NCBI GenBank assembly: GCA_000431775.1
Contig: FR888217.1
Span: 100,881-120,412 of the forward strand
Length of the DNA: 19,532 nucleotides
Direction of reading: 5' to 3'
Source of the DNA: Clostridium sp. CAG:413
GTDB taxonomy: Bacteria; Bacillota; Clostridia; Oscillospirales; Acutalibacteraceae
A model generated the notes under the pieces. It did no database searches, was not told the DNA's origin, and worked only from the letters and a program-made list of their open reading frames with translations. Position 1 is the stretch's first letter; each line of letters starts with the position of its first letter. Shown here one piece after another: positions 8,280 to 14,704 of this stretch. The translations under genes were made by a program, and so were the position numbers.

Positions 8280-9208
8280 AAGCAGCCCTCCCTGAGAGCG
8301 GCAAGCAGTGCGACCCCCGCGGCGTTGTCACAGGAGAATTCCGGCTCGGCAAAACGGGCGCCGAATTTAGCTGTCAGCCTTGCTCTGATTATCGAATTTG
8401 AAGCGACGCCGCCCGCAAAGACTATCGGCAGGCTGCCGTGCTCCGCAAGGGCGTATTCTGCCAGCTTCTCAAGGGTCTTGCCGATGAAATCGAGGCAGTA
8501 GCGAGCCACCTCTTCGTGAGGCTCGTCCTTTGAGAGCCTGTCCCTGCACTGATTCTCAAGCCCCGAGAGGCTGCAAGTGCCGCCGCTCACGCTGACCTTG
8601 GGGTTAAAGGTCTTTTCACTCCCGAGAGCGAGAGCCTCAAGCCCCTTGCCGCAGTGGAACGGCAGACCCATCATCACCCCGGCTCTGTCAACGGCTTGAC
8701 CCGCATTGAGGTCGCCCGTGCCGCCTATCAGCCTGACGGCAAAGCCCCTCTGCTCATCGGGCGAGACGAGCAGCATCTCGGTAGTGCCGCCTGAGACGTG
8801 GAAGGCAATGAATTCGCGGTCGATAAGCTCGAGCGCGCCCGCCGACCAGAGAGCCGCCATGATGTGACCCGCCTGATGCGAAAAAGCGTGGACGGGCTTG
8901 CCCGCCGCAGCGCCGACGCACCTTGCGGAATTCACGCCGACAAGGAAGCAGGGCATATAAGAGCCCTCGGCGTCCCTCGGCTTCTCAGAGACTCCGACGG
9001 CGGCTATATCGCCCGCGCCGTCAAAGAGCTCCTCCATGAGCTGCGGGAGCTGCACCGTGTGGTGAAACACGGCGTCGCTTTGGCGCAGCCCCTTCTCGCC
9101 CGCCTTGACGGGCAGCAGGCGCTTGCGCTGAGCCACCGTGCGCTTTTCGCTGTCAAACAGGGCGCACGAGGTGGTGTAATTGCTGGTATCTATCCCGAGA
9201 ATGAGCAT
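8276..9208 (-). CDS. TsaD/Kae1 (Gcp)-family paralog, function unassigned
   Basis: The protein has the ASKHA fold of TsaD, the enzyme that transfers threonylcarbamoyl to tRNA A37, but looks like a paralog rather than TsaD itself. Seen with the ATG at 9208 (310 residues): N-terminal LILGIDTSNYTTSCAL where genuine TsaD has a CDE[TS]-type motif, a metal-site pair SHQAGH with HxxxH at 111-115, VSGGTTEMLLV at 138-148, GGTGDLNAGQAVDRAG at 162-177, FAGGVASNSIIR at 264-275 and the third metal ligand in CDNAAG (D294). The metal-binding residues are therefore kept while the N-terminal signature is changed. An upstream ATG in the same frame would lie inside nusB; the TAATG overlap with the nusB stop fixes the start. 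It occupies the slot that folD has in B. subtilis. Confidence 0.85.
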   Translation of the reverse strand: MLILGIDTSNYTTSCALFDSEKRTVAQRKRLLPVKAGEKGLRQSDAVFHHTVQLPQLMEELFDGAGDIAAVGVSEKPRDAEGSYMPCFLVGVNSARCVGAAAGKPVHAFSHQAGHIMAALWSAGALELIDREFIAFHVSGGTTEMLLVSPDEQRGFAVRLIGGTGDLNAGQAVDRAGVMMGLPFHCGKGLEALALGSEKTFNPKVSVSGGTCSLSGLENQCRDRLSKDEPHEEVARYCLDFIGKTLEKLAEYALAEHGSLPIVFAGGVASNSIIRARLTAKFGARFAEPEFSCDNAAGVALLAALREGCL

Positions 9209-9606
9209 TATTTCTTTTCTTCCTTTGCGACCGAGCCGAGCACTCCGTTGACAAAGGCGCAATCCTCCTTGGAGGCGTATTTCTTGCTCAGCTCGACAGC
9301 TTCGTTTATTGCAACGCCGACGGGAGTCTCGGTATAGAGGATCTCATAAACGGCAAGGCGCAGCACCGCAACGGCGACCTTGGACATTCTCGCTATCTTC
9401 CAGCCGACTGAGTATTTCTCGATAACGGAGTCTATCTCCGCCTGCTTCTCGCACACGCCGTAGGCAAGCGCCTCGGTGAAGGCGTCCGGCTTCGCTATCT
9501 CGGTCTCGACCGCCATCTCATAAAGCTCGCCGAGCGATACGTCGCCGTTAAAGGATTTCTCGAATATGAGAATGAATGCCTGCTCTCTTGCTTCGCTTCT
9601 TGTCAT
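9208..9606 (-). CDS. nusB: Transcription antitermination factor NusB
   Basis: NusB, with NusE (S10), binds boxA RNA and supports antitermination in rRNA operons. The 132-residue all-helical protein starts MTRSEAREQAFILIFEKSF and contains the family blocks VAVLRLAVYEILYTE, PVGVAINEAVELSKKYAS and the C-terminal FVNGVLGSVAKE. GGAGG lies nine bases before the ATG. It is the first gene of the long minus-strand operon, with its own vegetative promoter at 9717-9745 and a roughly 100-base leader. The stop codon overlaps the start of the TsaD-like gene by one base. Identification is secure from the conserved C-terminal block and genomic position. Confidence 0.96.
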   Translation of the reverse strand: MTRSEAREQAFILIFEKSFNGDVSLGELYEMAVETEIAKPDAFTEALAYGVCEKQAEIDSVIEKYSVGWKIARMSKVAVAVLRLAVYEILYTETPVGVAINEAVELSKKYASKEDCAFVNGVLGSVAKEEKK

Positions 9607-9632
9607 TTTATAACATCCTCCGAAAAGTCAAC

Positions 9633-9676
9633 GAACAACCGCCGACAGAGACATTCGCCCCGGTCGGAGGTTGTTT
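9633..9676 (+). terminator. Hairpin in the nusB leader with a T-run on the plus strand
   Basis: The arms 9634-9646 (AACAACC-g-CCGAC, one mismatch) and 9663-9675 form a stem of about 12 pairs with a loop of about 16 bases. On the plus strand it is followed by six T residues at 9674-9679, the form of an intrinsic terminator, yet no plus-strand gene ends here. On the minus strand the same element is transcribed in the nusB leader, without a T-run behind it, so it is not a good terminator for nusB. It may block antisense transcription coming from the operon side or shape the leader RNA. The function is inferred; the pairing is seen directly. Confidence 0.5.
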
Positions 9677-9716
9677 TTTGCTTATTTGGCGAAACACATT
9701 CGCATTTCGTGAGGAC

Positions 9717-9745
9717 ATTATACCATAACTTATTAAAATATACAA
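9717..9745 (-). promoter_or_regulatory. Vegetative (sigma-A type) promoter of the nusB operon
   Basis: Read on the minus strand, the -35 hexamer TTGTAT (9745-9740) and a perfect -10 TATAAT (9722-9717) are separated by 17 bases. The 25 bases upstream of the -35 are almost pure A/T and could serve as an UP element. Transcription would begin near 9710 and give a leader of about 100 bases before the nusB ATG. The promoter is only about 20 bases beyond the spoIIIAH stop, so it lets the housekeeping operon run independently of the sporulation operon upstream. Confidence 0.85.
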
Positions 9746-9765
9746 GAATTATTTATAAATATTTA

Positions 9766-10338
9766 TCAATACTCCATTTCCGTTATCGCTATCTTATCAA
9801 CGTCAAAGCCCGTCTGCTTAACGGCTATCTCCTTTATCTTGATGAGCGAAACGTCGTCGAGCGAGCCGTTCTCGACTATTATCTCGACAGTGCCGCCGTT
9901 GATGATGACGAGATTCTCGCACCCGACCTTAGCGGCTATCAGGTTCTCAATGTCGCTCTCCTTGGTCAATGCGTCGGTCAGCTCCTTCAGCGCCGATTCG
10001 GCGGCCTTGACCGCTTCGGACGAGGAGGACGAATTCTTGATGATATCGCCGTATGCCTTGGCGGCTTCGTCATGGGCGGTCTGCCTGCGCAGCTTTGCGC
10101 CCGCAAAATACTCCGAGGCCTGCGCCTGAGCCGAGGCATCGTCAAGGGTCACGTCGGACGAGAGCACATATCGCGCGTCGCCGAGATTCGCCCCCTGCTC
10201 CGCCTGCTGAGTGGTCTGCTCGGGCTTCGTGCCCGCCGATTTAGCGGTCGGCTTGGTATAATACCAGTTGATAAAGACGGCCGCACCGAGGGCGATAATG
10301 AGCGTGGCGAGCAGAAGCTGTCTCTTTTTGATTATCAT
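9766..10338 (-). CDS. spoIIIAH: Stage III sporulation protein AH
   Basis: SpoIIIAH is the mother-cell membrane protein that docks through the intermembrane space to forespore SpoIIQ in the channel needed for late forespore transcription. The 190-residue protein has a short basic N-terminus, one membrane helix at about 7-27 (LLLATLIIALGAAVFINWYY), a low-complexity linker and a ring-building domain whose closing region reads GCENLVIINGGTVEIIVEN. A GGAGGA is placed six bases before the ATG. It is somewhat shorter than the roughly 218-residue B. subtilis protein, mostly in the linker. It is the last gene of the operon and lies 40 bases after spoIIIAG. Its partner SpoIIQ is not in the window. Confidence 0.93.
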   Translation of the reverse strand: MIIKKRQLLLATLIIALGAAVFINWYYTKPTAKSAGTKPEQTTQQAEQGANLGDARYVLSSDVTLDDASAQAQASEYFAGAKLRRQTAHDEAAKAYGDIIKNSSSSSEAVKAAESALKELTDALTKESDIENLIAAKVGCENLVIINGGTVEIIVENGSLDDVSLIKIKEIAVKQTGFDVDKIAITEMEY

Positions 10339-10352
10339 ATGTTTTCCTCCGT

Positions 10353-10374
10353 ATATACATTAATTTTTGTATAT
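10353..10374. promoter_or_regulatory. AT-rich inverted repeat between spoIIIAG and spoIIIAH
   Basis: ATATACA at 10353-10359 and TGTATAT at 10368-10374 form a perfect 7-pair inverted repeat around an eight-base spacer, filling much of the 40-base gap in an otherwise tightly packed GC-rich operon. Being A/U only, the RNA hairpin would be weak, so a protein-binding site or promoter element is as likely as an RNA structure. Function unknown. Confidence 0.35.
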
Positions 10375-10378
10375 TTAT

Positions 10379-10939
10379 TCAATTCATTTTTGCAACGCTC
10401 ACCTGTGCGCTGCTGATGCCGAGCAGCGCGGTGACAGTACGCACTATCTGCTGCTGCACCGTCTGGGAGCCTGCCCCCTCGCACACCACGGCGACCCCTC
10501 TTATCTCCGGCTCACGCACGCGCACGACTATCCCCTTCTCCTCGCCCGTACCGTCCACAATGACATATTTATCCTTGCTCTCGCGGCTGCTTTTGCCGCT
10601 CGGGTCGATATTCTCGCCGTAGTCGTTATCCCGCAAATACACATCCTCGCTGCCGCTCTCGAGGGTCACCATCACCTTGACTCTGCCCGCGCCGTCAATT
10701 GCCGAGATTATTGATGCAAGGCGTTCTTCAAGCGTTGCGGCGTAGTCCTCCGAACTGCTCTGAGTTGAGGCGGCGGTCACCGACTTCGCGGCGGGCTTCG
10801 CCGTCGGCAGGCTGCTCACGGCGAGCAGGATAAGCCCGAGGGCGAGCAGGGCGGCGCACAGCAGCGCGCGCTTGCCCATGCGGGTCTTTTGAGCCAGCGT
10901 ATCCGTCAGCTTTTTGAATTTATCCAATGCAGACTTCAA
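10379..10939 (-). CDS. spoIIIAG: Stage III sporulation protein AG
   Basis: SpoIIIAG forms a very large ring in the intermembrane space of the engulfed forespore, the central conduit of the SpoIIIA-SpoIIQ complex. The 186-residue protein has a cytoplasmic helix, one membrane segment at about 25-43, then an extracytoplasmic ring-building domain: YAATLEERLASIISAIDGAG at about 66-85, KVMVTLESGSEDVY, an acidic/serine loop (the region that makes the beta-ring insertion), and the closing block IRGVAVVCEGAGSQTVQQQI. The start is an unusual TTG at 10939; an in-frame TAG (the spoIIIAF stop) lies six codons upstream and GGGACGG is nine bases before it, so no ATG alternative fits before residue 21. It is shorter than the about 229 residues of the B. 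subtilis protein. Confidence 0.93.
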   Translation of the reverse strand: MKSALDKFKKLTDTLAQKTRMGKRALLCAALLALGLILLAVSSLPTAKPAAKSVTAASTQSSSEDYAATLEERLASIISAIDGAGRVKVMVTLESGSEDVYLRDNDYGENIDPSGKSSRESKDKYVIVDGTGEEKGIVVRVREPEIRGVAVVCEGAGSQTVQQQIVRTVTALLGISSAQVSVAKMN

Positions 10940-10954
10940 TGTTAAATACCGTCC

Positions 10955-11422
10955 CTATTCCGCGGTTATGCTCACGGGGAAGCCGAGCCGCCGCTCCGCC
11001 GAGAGCGAGAATTCCTCGATTTTATCCGCCGACGCCGCGCTGACTGCAACGGAGACATTATGTATAATTATTCCGTCGCTTGCAGCGCTCAGCTCGGCGT
11101 TTATTTCTGTCACCTCGACCCCCGTCTCCTCTGCGGCGGCGGTCAGAGCTTCGCTCACCGCCTGTTCGCAAAACCGCAGAGTGCCGTCGTCTATAGACTG
11201 CGCGTAAGCGGGCGTTTCAGCCTGCTCGGCAAGATCGGCGAATGTCGGCAGCCCGTGCGAACGCAGCTCGGCGAGGGGCGAGCACACGGCGACCACGACA
11301 AATATTCCCGCAACGGCCTTGACGGTCTTTTCCATTGAGCCGCCGGGTATCACGGCGGCGGCAAAGGTGCCCGCGGCGGCCGCGGCTATCAGGCAGATCG
11401 CCCACTGACGAACAGCGTCCAT
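10955..11422 (-). CDS. spoIIIAF: Stage III sporulation protein AF
   Basis: SpoIIIAF is a membrane-anchored ring-forming component of the same mother-cell complex. With the start at 11422 it has 155 residues: two N-terminal membrane helices (WAICLIAAAAAGTFAAAVI and VKAVAGIFVVVAVCSPL) separated by the family motif PGGSMEKTVKAV, followed by a C-terminal ring-building domain that ends near LGFPVSITAE. An ATG at 11428 gives a four-base overlap with spoIIIAE, but the GGGGG element abuts it and lies six bases from the ATG at 11422, which gives the better family start MDAVRQW. Clearly shorter than the roughly 206-residue B. subtilis protein. Operon position between AE and AG supports the assignment as much as the sequence. 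Confidence 0.88.
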   Translation of the reverse strand: MDAVRQWAICLIAAAAAGTFAAAVIPGGSMEKTVKAVAGIFVVVAVCSPLAELRSHGLPTFADLAEQAETPAYAQSIDDGTLRFCEQAVSEALTAAAEETGVEVTEINAELSAASDGIIIHNVSVAVSAASADKIEEFSLSAERRLGFPVSITAE

Positions 11423-11424
11423 AT

Positions 11425-12558
11425 TCATCCCCCGTTTTTGATCACGAGCACCGTCCCCGCCGATATCATCAGCACGGCGGCGCAAAGAATAAGCAAAGTA
11501 TTCGTCATGGCGAATACATAACCGATATTTTTAAGCATCTCTGCCTGCTGCGCACAGCCGAGCAGCTCCGCAACGGCGGAGGCGGCACGCATGGCGAGCG
11601 CCCAAAGGGCAAGCTGCACGGCAGGCGGGGCGGCGATAAAGAAAAGAGCTATAGCTCCGTAAGCTCCGACCGCGTTTTTCATCAGCGCAAGGCTGCCCGC
11701 AACGCTTGAATACGCCTCGCTCAGAGCGCCGCCGACCACGGGCACAAAGGTATTCGCCGCGAGCTTCACGCCCCTTGCCGTCAGCGAATCCGCCGAGCCG
11801 GCAATAACGCATTTGATGCTCAAAAGCCCCGAAAACATGGCGGCGCAGATGCCGATCACACTCGACACGGTCTTTCTGATAAGATCGCTGACGGCGGAGA
11901 GCCGCAGCGTGGGCAGCATCGCCCCGACCGCTCCGAGGGCGGCGGTCACGCCTATCAACGGCAGGAAAAAGTTCTCCGCAAGCGCCGTCAAGGTCTCGGC
12001 GGCGGCAAACGCCGCACCTTGAACGGATACGGCGGCAGCGGGGTTGCCCGAGGCAGTCATAACTCCCGCAAGCACGGGAATAAGAGCCTTTTCAAAGACG
12101 GCGCAGGCAGATATCGCCGACACGCCCGCCTTGACGGTGGAAACTCCGCCCGAAAATACGCTCAGCATCAGGAAGCAGCCGCAGACGCAGCCCATGACCG
12201 CCCTGCTGCGCTCGTCATTAGGGAAAAATCCGCCGCAAACGCTTATCAGCATCACCGCCGCGACCGCTTTCATAGCCCCCGCGAGCGGAGCTTTAAGGCA
12301 GCCCTCGGTTATCTCCGCCATGAGCGAAAATATCGCTTTCGGCGAGGAATCAAGCATTGTCGCAAAGTCCATATCTCCGCAGCCGACGCGCTCAAGATAG
12401 TCCTTTGTCTCATCATCGAGCAGCTCCGACAGCTCCTTTGCCCCGCTCGCCTCGAGCTGATCTTTATAGTATTCATCCGTATTCGCCGCAAACGACGGCA
12501 AGGTAAAAATCGCAAGAAATATCAGCGCCGAGAGGGCGCGGAAAATGGCCTTTTTCAT
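11425..12558 (-). CDS. spoIIIAE: Stage III sporulation protein AE
   Basis: The polytopic membrane component of the SpoIIIA complex, thought to be part of the transport or assembly core in the outer forespore membrane. The 377-residue protein has an apparent signal peptide (MKKAIFRALSALIFLAIFTL, then PSFA with likely cleavage before ANTDEY), an extracytoplasmic acidic segment containing LSELLDDETKDYLERVG, and about seven membrane helices from residue 95 to the end. The motif SIKCVIAGSADSLTARGVKL followed by AANTFVPVVGGALSEAY is highly characteristic of the family. The ATG overlaps the spoIIIAD stop by four bases. Length is close to the family norm of about 390-400. Confidence 0.95.
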   Translation of the reverse strand: MKKAIFRALSALIFLAIFTLPSFAANTDEYYKDQLEASGAKELSELLDDETKDYLERVGCGDMDFATMLDSSPKAIFSLMAEITEGCLKAPLAGAMKAVAAVMLISVCGGFFPNDERSRAVMGCVCGCFLMLSVFSGGVSTVKAGVSAISACAVFEKALIPVLAGVMTASGNPAAAVSVQGAAFAAAETLTALAENFFLPLIGVTAALGAVGAMLPTLRLSAVSDLIRKTVSSVIGICAAMFSGLLSIKCVIAGSADSLTARGVKLAANTFVPVVGGALSEAYSSVAGSLALMKNAVGAYGAIALFFIAAPPAVQLALWALAMRAASAVAELLGCAQQAEMLKNIGYVFAMTNTLLILCAAVLMISAGTVLVIKNGG

Positions 12559-12944
12559 GCATTTATCAATCCTATCGCTATCTCGGCGGCAGCCTTTATC
12601 ATCGGCATGGCGAGGGCTATCGCCCCGACCCTGCCCGCAAGCTCCACGGCCGCCGCTGCCGAGGAGAACGAATTATCATAGCACACGTCGGAAGCGAACT
12701 GCGTTATCACGCACACGGCGAGAGCCTTTATAAGTATCTCGACATTCTCTTTCTCAAGCCCCGCAAGGCTTATCAGATTCTCGACCGTTGAGGAGACGTT
12801 CAGCAGCACCCCGATGAGCTGCACGAGTATCACACCGACCCCCGCGAGGGCGACGAGCGGCGCAAACTCGGGGCGTAGCTGCCGCATAAGCGCATAAAGC
12901 AGCACGGCGAGCAGGCATAGAAAGACGATCTTGACTATATTCAT
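12555..12944 (-). CDS. spoIIIAD: Stage III sporulation protein AD
   Basis: A small polytopic membrane protein of the SpoIIIA complex. The 129 residues hold three or four hydrophobic helices; the family block REL-like region is read here as LRPEFAPLVALAGVGVILV, and the conserved central acidic block is ALAVCVITQFASDVCYDN. The end, AMPMIKAAAEIAIGLI, matches the usual SpoIIIAD C-terminus. It starts six bases after spoIIIAC and overlaps spoIIIAE. Length agrees with the about 133 residues of B. subtilis. Its biochemical role is not settled in the literature; it is thought to form, with SpoIIIAC and AE, the membrane-embedded part of the channel. Confidence 0.94.
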   Translation of the reverse strand: MNIVKIVFLCLLAVLLYALMRQLRPEFAPLVALAGVGVILVQLIGVLLNVSSTVENLISLAGLEKENVEILIKALAVCVITQFASDVCYDNSFSSAAAAVELAGRVGAIALAMPMIKAAAEIAIGLINA

Positions 12945-12950
12945 AATCCG

Positions 12951-13145
12951 TCAGAATTCTATCAGCTTTTTGACGGAATCGAGCAGGTTTGAGAACTGCG
13001 GTATCAGCATCATCAACACCGCCACTATACCCGCAAGGATGGTTATCATGGCATAGTCGTCCCTGCCCGAGCGCACGAGAATGGCGTTGAGAATCGCGAC
13101 GATTATGCCGACCGCCGCTATCTTGATAACGACCGTTATATCCAT
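12951..13145 (-). CDS. spoIIIAC: Stage III sporulation protein AC
   Basis: A 64-residue protein with two membrane helices (IKIAAVGIIVAILNAILV and MITILAGIVAVLMMLI) joined by a short charged loop SGRDDYA that matches the family's G-K/R-x-E/D-Y pattern. The ATG at 13145 is chosen over an upstream in-frame GTG at 13154 because GAGGTGAGG precedes it by a few bases and because the family begins at MDI. It lies between spoIIIAB and spoIIIAD, as in all spoIIIA operons known to me. B. subtilis SpoIIIAC has about 68 residues. Confidence 0.94.
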   Translation of the reverse strand: MDITVVIKIAAVGIIVAILNAILVRSGRDDYAMITILAGIVAVLMMLIPQFSNLLDSVKKLIEF

Positions 13146-13155
13146 TTGCCTCACC

Positions 13156-13677
13156 TCAGATCATCATTATTGCCGCCGAAACACCCAGCATCACGCCGAG
13201 GGCGGGGAAGAGCTTTGAGCTGCGGCGGTTCTTCTCCTCCCGCTGCTCAAGCTCGGCGGTCAGCAGACGTTTATAATAGCCGCAGCTGTTGAGCTGGCCG
13301 TCAACGTCCGTCGCCCCGATGTCGGAGCCGAGGGCGGCAAGATATTCCTTTGCCTCCCCCAAAAGGCGGCACAGCTCACCGCGCTGCTCTATGCTCTTTC
13401 TCCACGCCGACGGGAAGGGCTCGCCCGACTCCATCCTCCTGCGGCAATCCGCAATGAAGTCGAGGTAGACAAAGCCGCCGTTTTTGTCAAGCTCACGCAG
13501 AAGCTGCTCAACGGTCAGATGTGCAAACCGAACCCCCGTCTCAACGGCGGAGATTAGCAGCAGAGATTCGCGGATGACCCTCACCCGCCCCGCATAGAAT
13601 GAAGCGACGCATTTGCCGCCGAGGGCGAACCCCAAAGCGACCGCGAGCGCCGCCGCCGTCTTAATCAAACAGATCAC
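13156..13677 (-). CDS. spoIIIAB: Stage III sporulation protein AB
   Basis: SpoIIIAB is a bitopic membrane protein with homology to GspF-type platform proteins and is thought to work with the SpoIIIAA ATPase. The 173 residues begin with a membrane helix, followed by SFYAGRVRVIRESLLLISAV (the family has a similar R...L..L...I arrangement), a soluble helical domain and a C-terminal hydrophobic helix LFPALGVMLGVSAAIMMI preceded by a basic turn. The start is uncertain: the GTG at 13677 gives the coordinates used here, while a TTG at 13668 lies at better distance from AAGGTG and would give MIKTAAALAV. Either way it overlaps the end of spoIIIAA, so the two are probably translationally coupled. Confidence 0.92.
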   Translation of the reverse strand: MICLIKTAAALAVALGFALGGKCVASFYAGRVRVIRESLLLISAVETGVRFAHLTVEQLLRELDKNGGFVYLDFIADCRRRMESGEPFPSAWRKSIEQRGELCRLLGEAKEYLAALGSDIGATDVDGQLNSCGYYKRLLTAELEQREEKNRRSSKLFPALGVMLGVSAAIMMI

Positions 13678-14596
13678 TCACCTTGATATTTTTTGACTCC
13701 CGCCCCGACAGGAGCACCGCGGTGTCGAACGCGCCCGTTTGCGCGAGCCTGCGGGCTATGGGCTTGCGCCTTAATTCCTCAACGCTGCCCGCATGGAGGC
13801 TCAGGGCGAAGCAGACCCCGCTGTTGAGCCCTATCTCTATCGCGGCGGCCTCCTCCTCTGAGGCAACCTCGTCGCAAATTATGATGTCGGGCGAAAACGA
13901 GCGCAGCGCTATCATTATCCCCTCCGCCTTTGGGTAGGCGGTCAGCAGGTCGCAGTTGCTGCCGAGGTCATTCTGCGGCACCGAGCCATAGCAGGCGCCC
14001 AATTCGCCTCTCTCGTCGCACACGAGCACCTTGACGCTCTCACCGAGCCTGCCGCCCGAGAGCTGGCGGGCAAGGTCGCGCAACACGGTGGTCTTGCCGC
14101 TTGCAGGCGGCCCCGCAACGATGATCGAGCGCAGCCCGAAAGCGAAATTCTCGCTGAGTATTTTATCCGCAGAGCCCTTTATCTCCCTCGCAATGCGGAT
14201 ATTGATGCAGCTTATATCCCTGACGGCGGTGACCTTGCCGCCGTCCGTGACCGCCGTGCCCGCAACGCCCGCACGACTGCCGCCCGAGACGGTTATATAG
14301 CCGCTGTTTATGGCGTCCGCATAGCTGTGGACGGAGTAGCCGCACAGCCGCCTGAAGGTCTCCTCTATTTCATTCTCATCCGCTCCGAGCACGATATCCG
14401 AGCAGAAGCGGGTCAGCCTGCCCGCCCCGGCTATGAAGAAGCTGCCCTCGCTCGTCACCGCCACCACGGGTCTGCGGCTTCGCAGGCGTATTTCTCTGAT
14501 GTCATTCTTTATATCATCGCCGAGAGACATGAAAATATCCCTCAGCCCCGGCGGCAGGAAGCCCGCCGCAGCCTCAAATCGCTTTATATTATCCAT
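13661..14596 (-). CDS. spoIIIAA: Stage III sporulation protein AA (secretion-type ATPase)
   Basis: SpoIIIAA resembles the VirB11/GspE secretion ATPases and is the predicted cytoplasmic motor of the SpoIIIA complex. The 311-residue protein has the N-terminal family block EIRLRSRRPVVAVT at 35-48, GYSVHSYADAINSGYIT at 86-102, Walker A GPPASGKTT at 162-170, DERGELGACYG at 194-204, Walker B DIIICDEV at 237-244 and the histidine block FALSLHAGS at 263-271. The ATG at 14596 is preceded by AGGAAGGG at good distance; a longer in-frame reading to 14680 runs into the promoter region and is rejected. It is the first gene of the operon. In B. subtilis the operon is transcribed by sigma-E in the mother cell; a convincing sigma-E promoter was not found here. 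Confidence 0.96.
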   Translation of the reverse strand: MDNIKRFEAAAGFLPPGLRDIFMSLGDDIKNDIREIRLRSRRPVVAVTSEGSFFIAGAGRLTRFCSDIVLGADENEIEETFRRLCGYSVHSYADAINSGYITVSGGSRAGVAGTAVTDGGKVTAVRDISCINIRIAREIKGSADKILSENFAFGLRSIIVAGPPASGKTTVLRDLARQLSGGRLGESVKVLVCDERGELGACYGSVPQNDLGSNCDLLTAYPKAEGIMIALRSFSPDIIICDEVASEEEAAAIEIGLNSGVCFALSLHAGSVEELRRKPIARRLAQTGAFDTAVLLSGRESKNIKVSDLFD

Positions 14597-14662
14597 TGCG
14601 TTTCCCTTCCTACGCTGATGTTTAATGTATATTGCGCCTTGTCCGCAGTTAGAACACAAGAG

Positions 14663-14702
14663 GTAACAATTCTGTAGCACTAAGTTACAATCCTGTTACA
14701 AT
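14663..14702 (+). promoter_or_regulatory. Phased TTACA-type direct repeats resembling a PhoP (Pho) box
   Basis: GTAACAAT at 14663-14670, GTTACAAT at 14684-14691 and GTTACAAT at 14695-14702 lie in the same orientation with periods of 21 and 11 bases; a degenerate TAGCAC at 14675 fits the empty 11-base slot. The array ends two bases before the -35 hexamer. Direct TTACA-like repeats separated by about five bases are the known binding pattern of B. subtilis PhoP and, more generally, of OmpR-family response regulators. The genes downstream include a PstS-like protein, which agrees. The repeats are seen; the regulator is inferred. Confidence 0.6.
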
Positions 14703-14704
14703 TA

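Noticed and set aside
9209..9262. Longer TsaD-like protein with an N-terminal extension starting at 9262
   Set aside because: The extension is the nusB 3' end read in another frame, and the TAATG stop/start overlap gives a natural start right at the family N-terminus.
9682..9705. Eight-codon leader open frame (MRMCFAK) in the nusB leader on the minus strand
   Set aside because: No ribosome binding site in front and no run of regulatory codons; a frame of this size is expected by chance.
9755..9766. Perfect AT palindrome ATAAATATTTAT upstream of the nusB promoter as an ARG box for the operon's own ArgR
   Set aside because: It lacks the TGAAT/ATTCA half-sites of an ARG box and overlaps the spoIIIAH stop; a plain AT-rich UP element explains it as well.
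14617..14652. Possible sigma-E promoter before spoIIIAA (TATACATT on the minus strand at 14631-14624)
   Set aside because: The -10-like octamer matches the sigma-E pattern at seven of eight positions and its distance to the gene is reasonable, but no sigma-E-like -35 is found 13-15 bases upstream, so I do not annotate it.
14597..14680. Longer SpoIIIAA starting at 14680
   Set aside because: The added residues come from the AT-rich intergenic promoter region, and AGGAAGGG sits correctly before the ATG at 14596.
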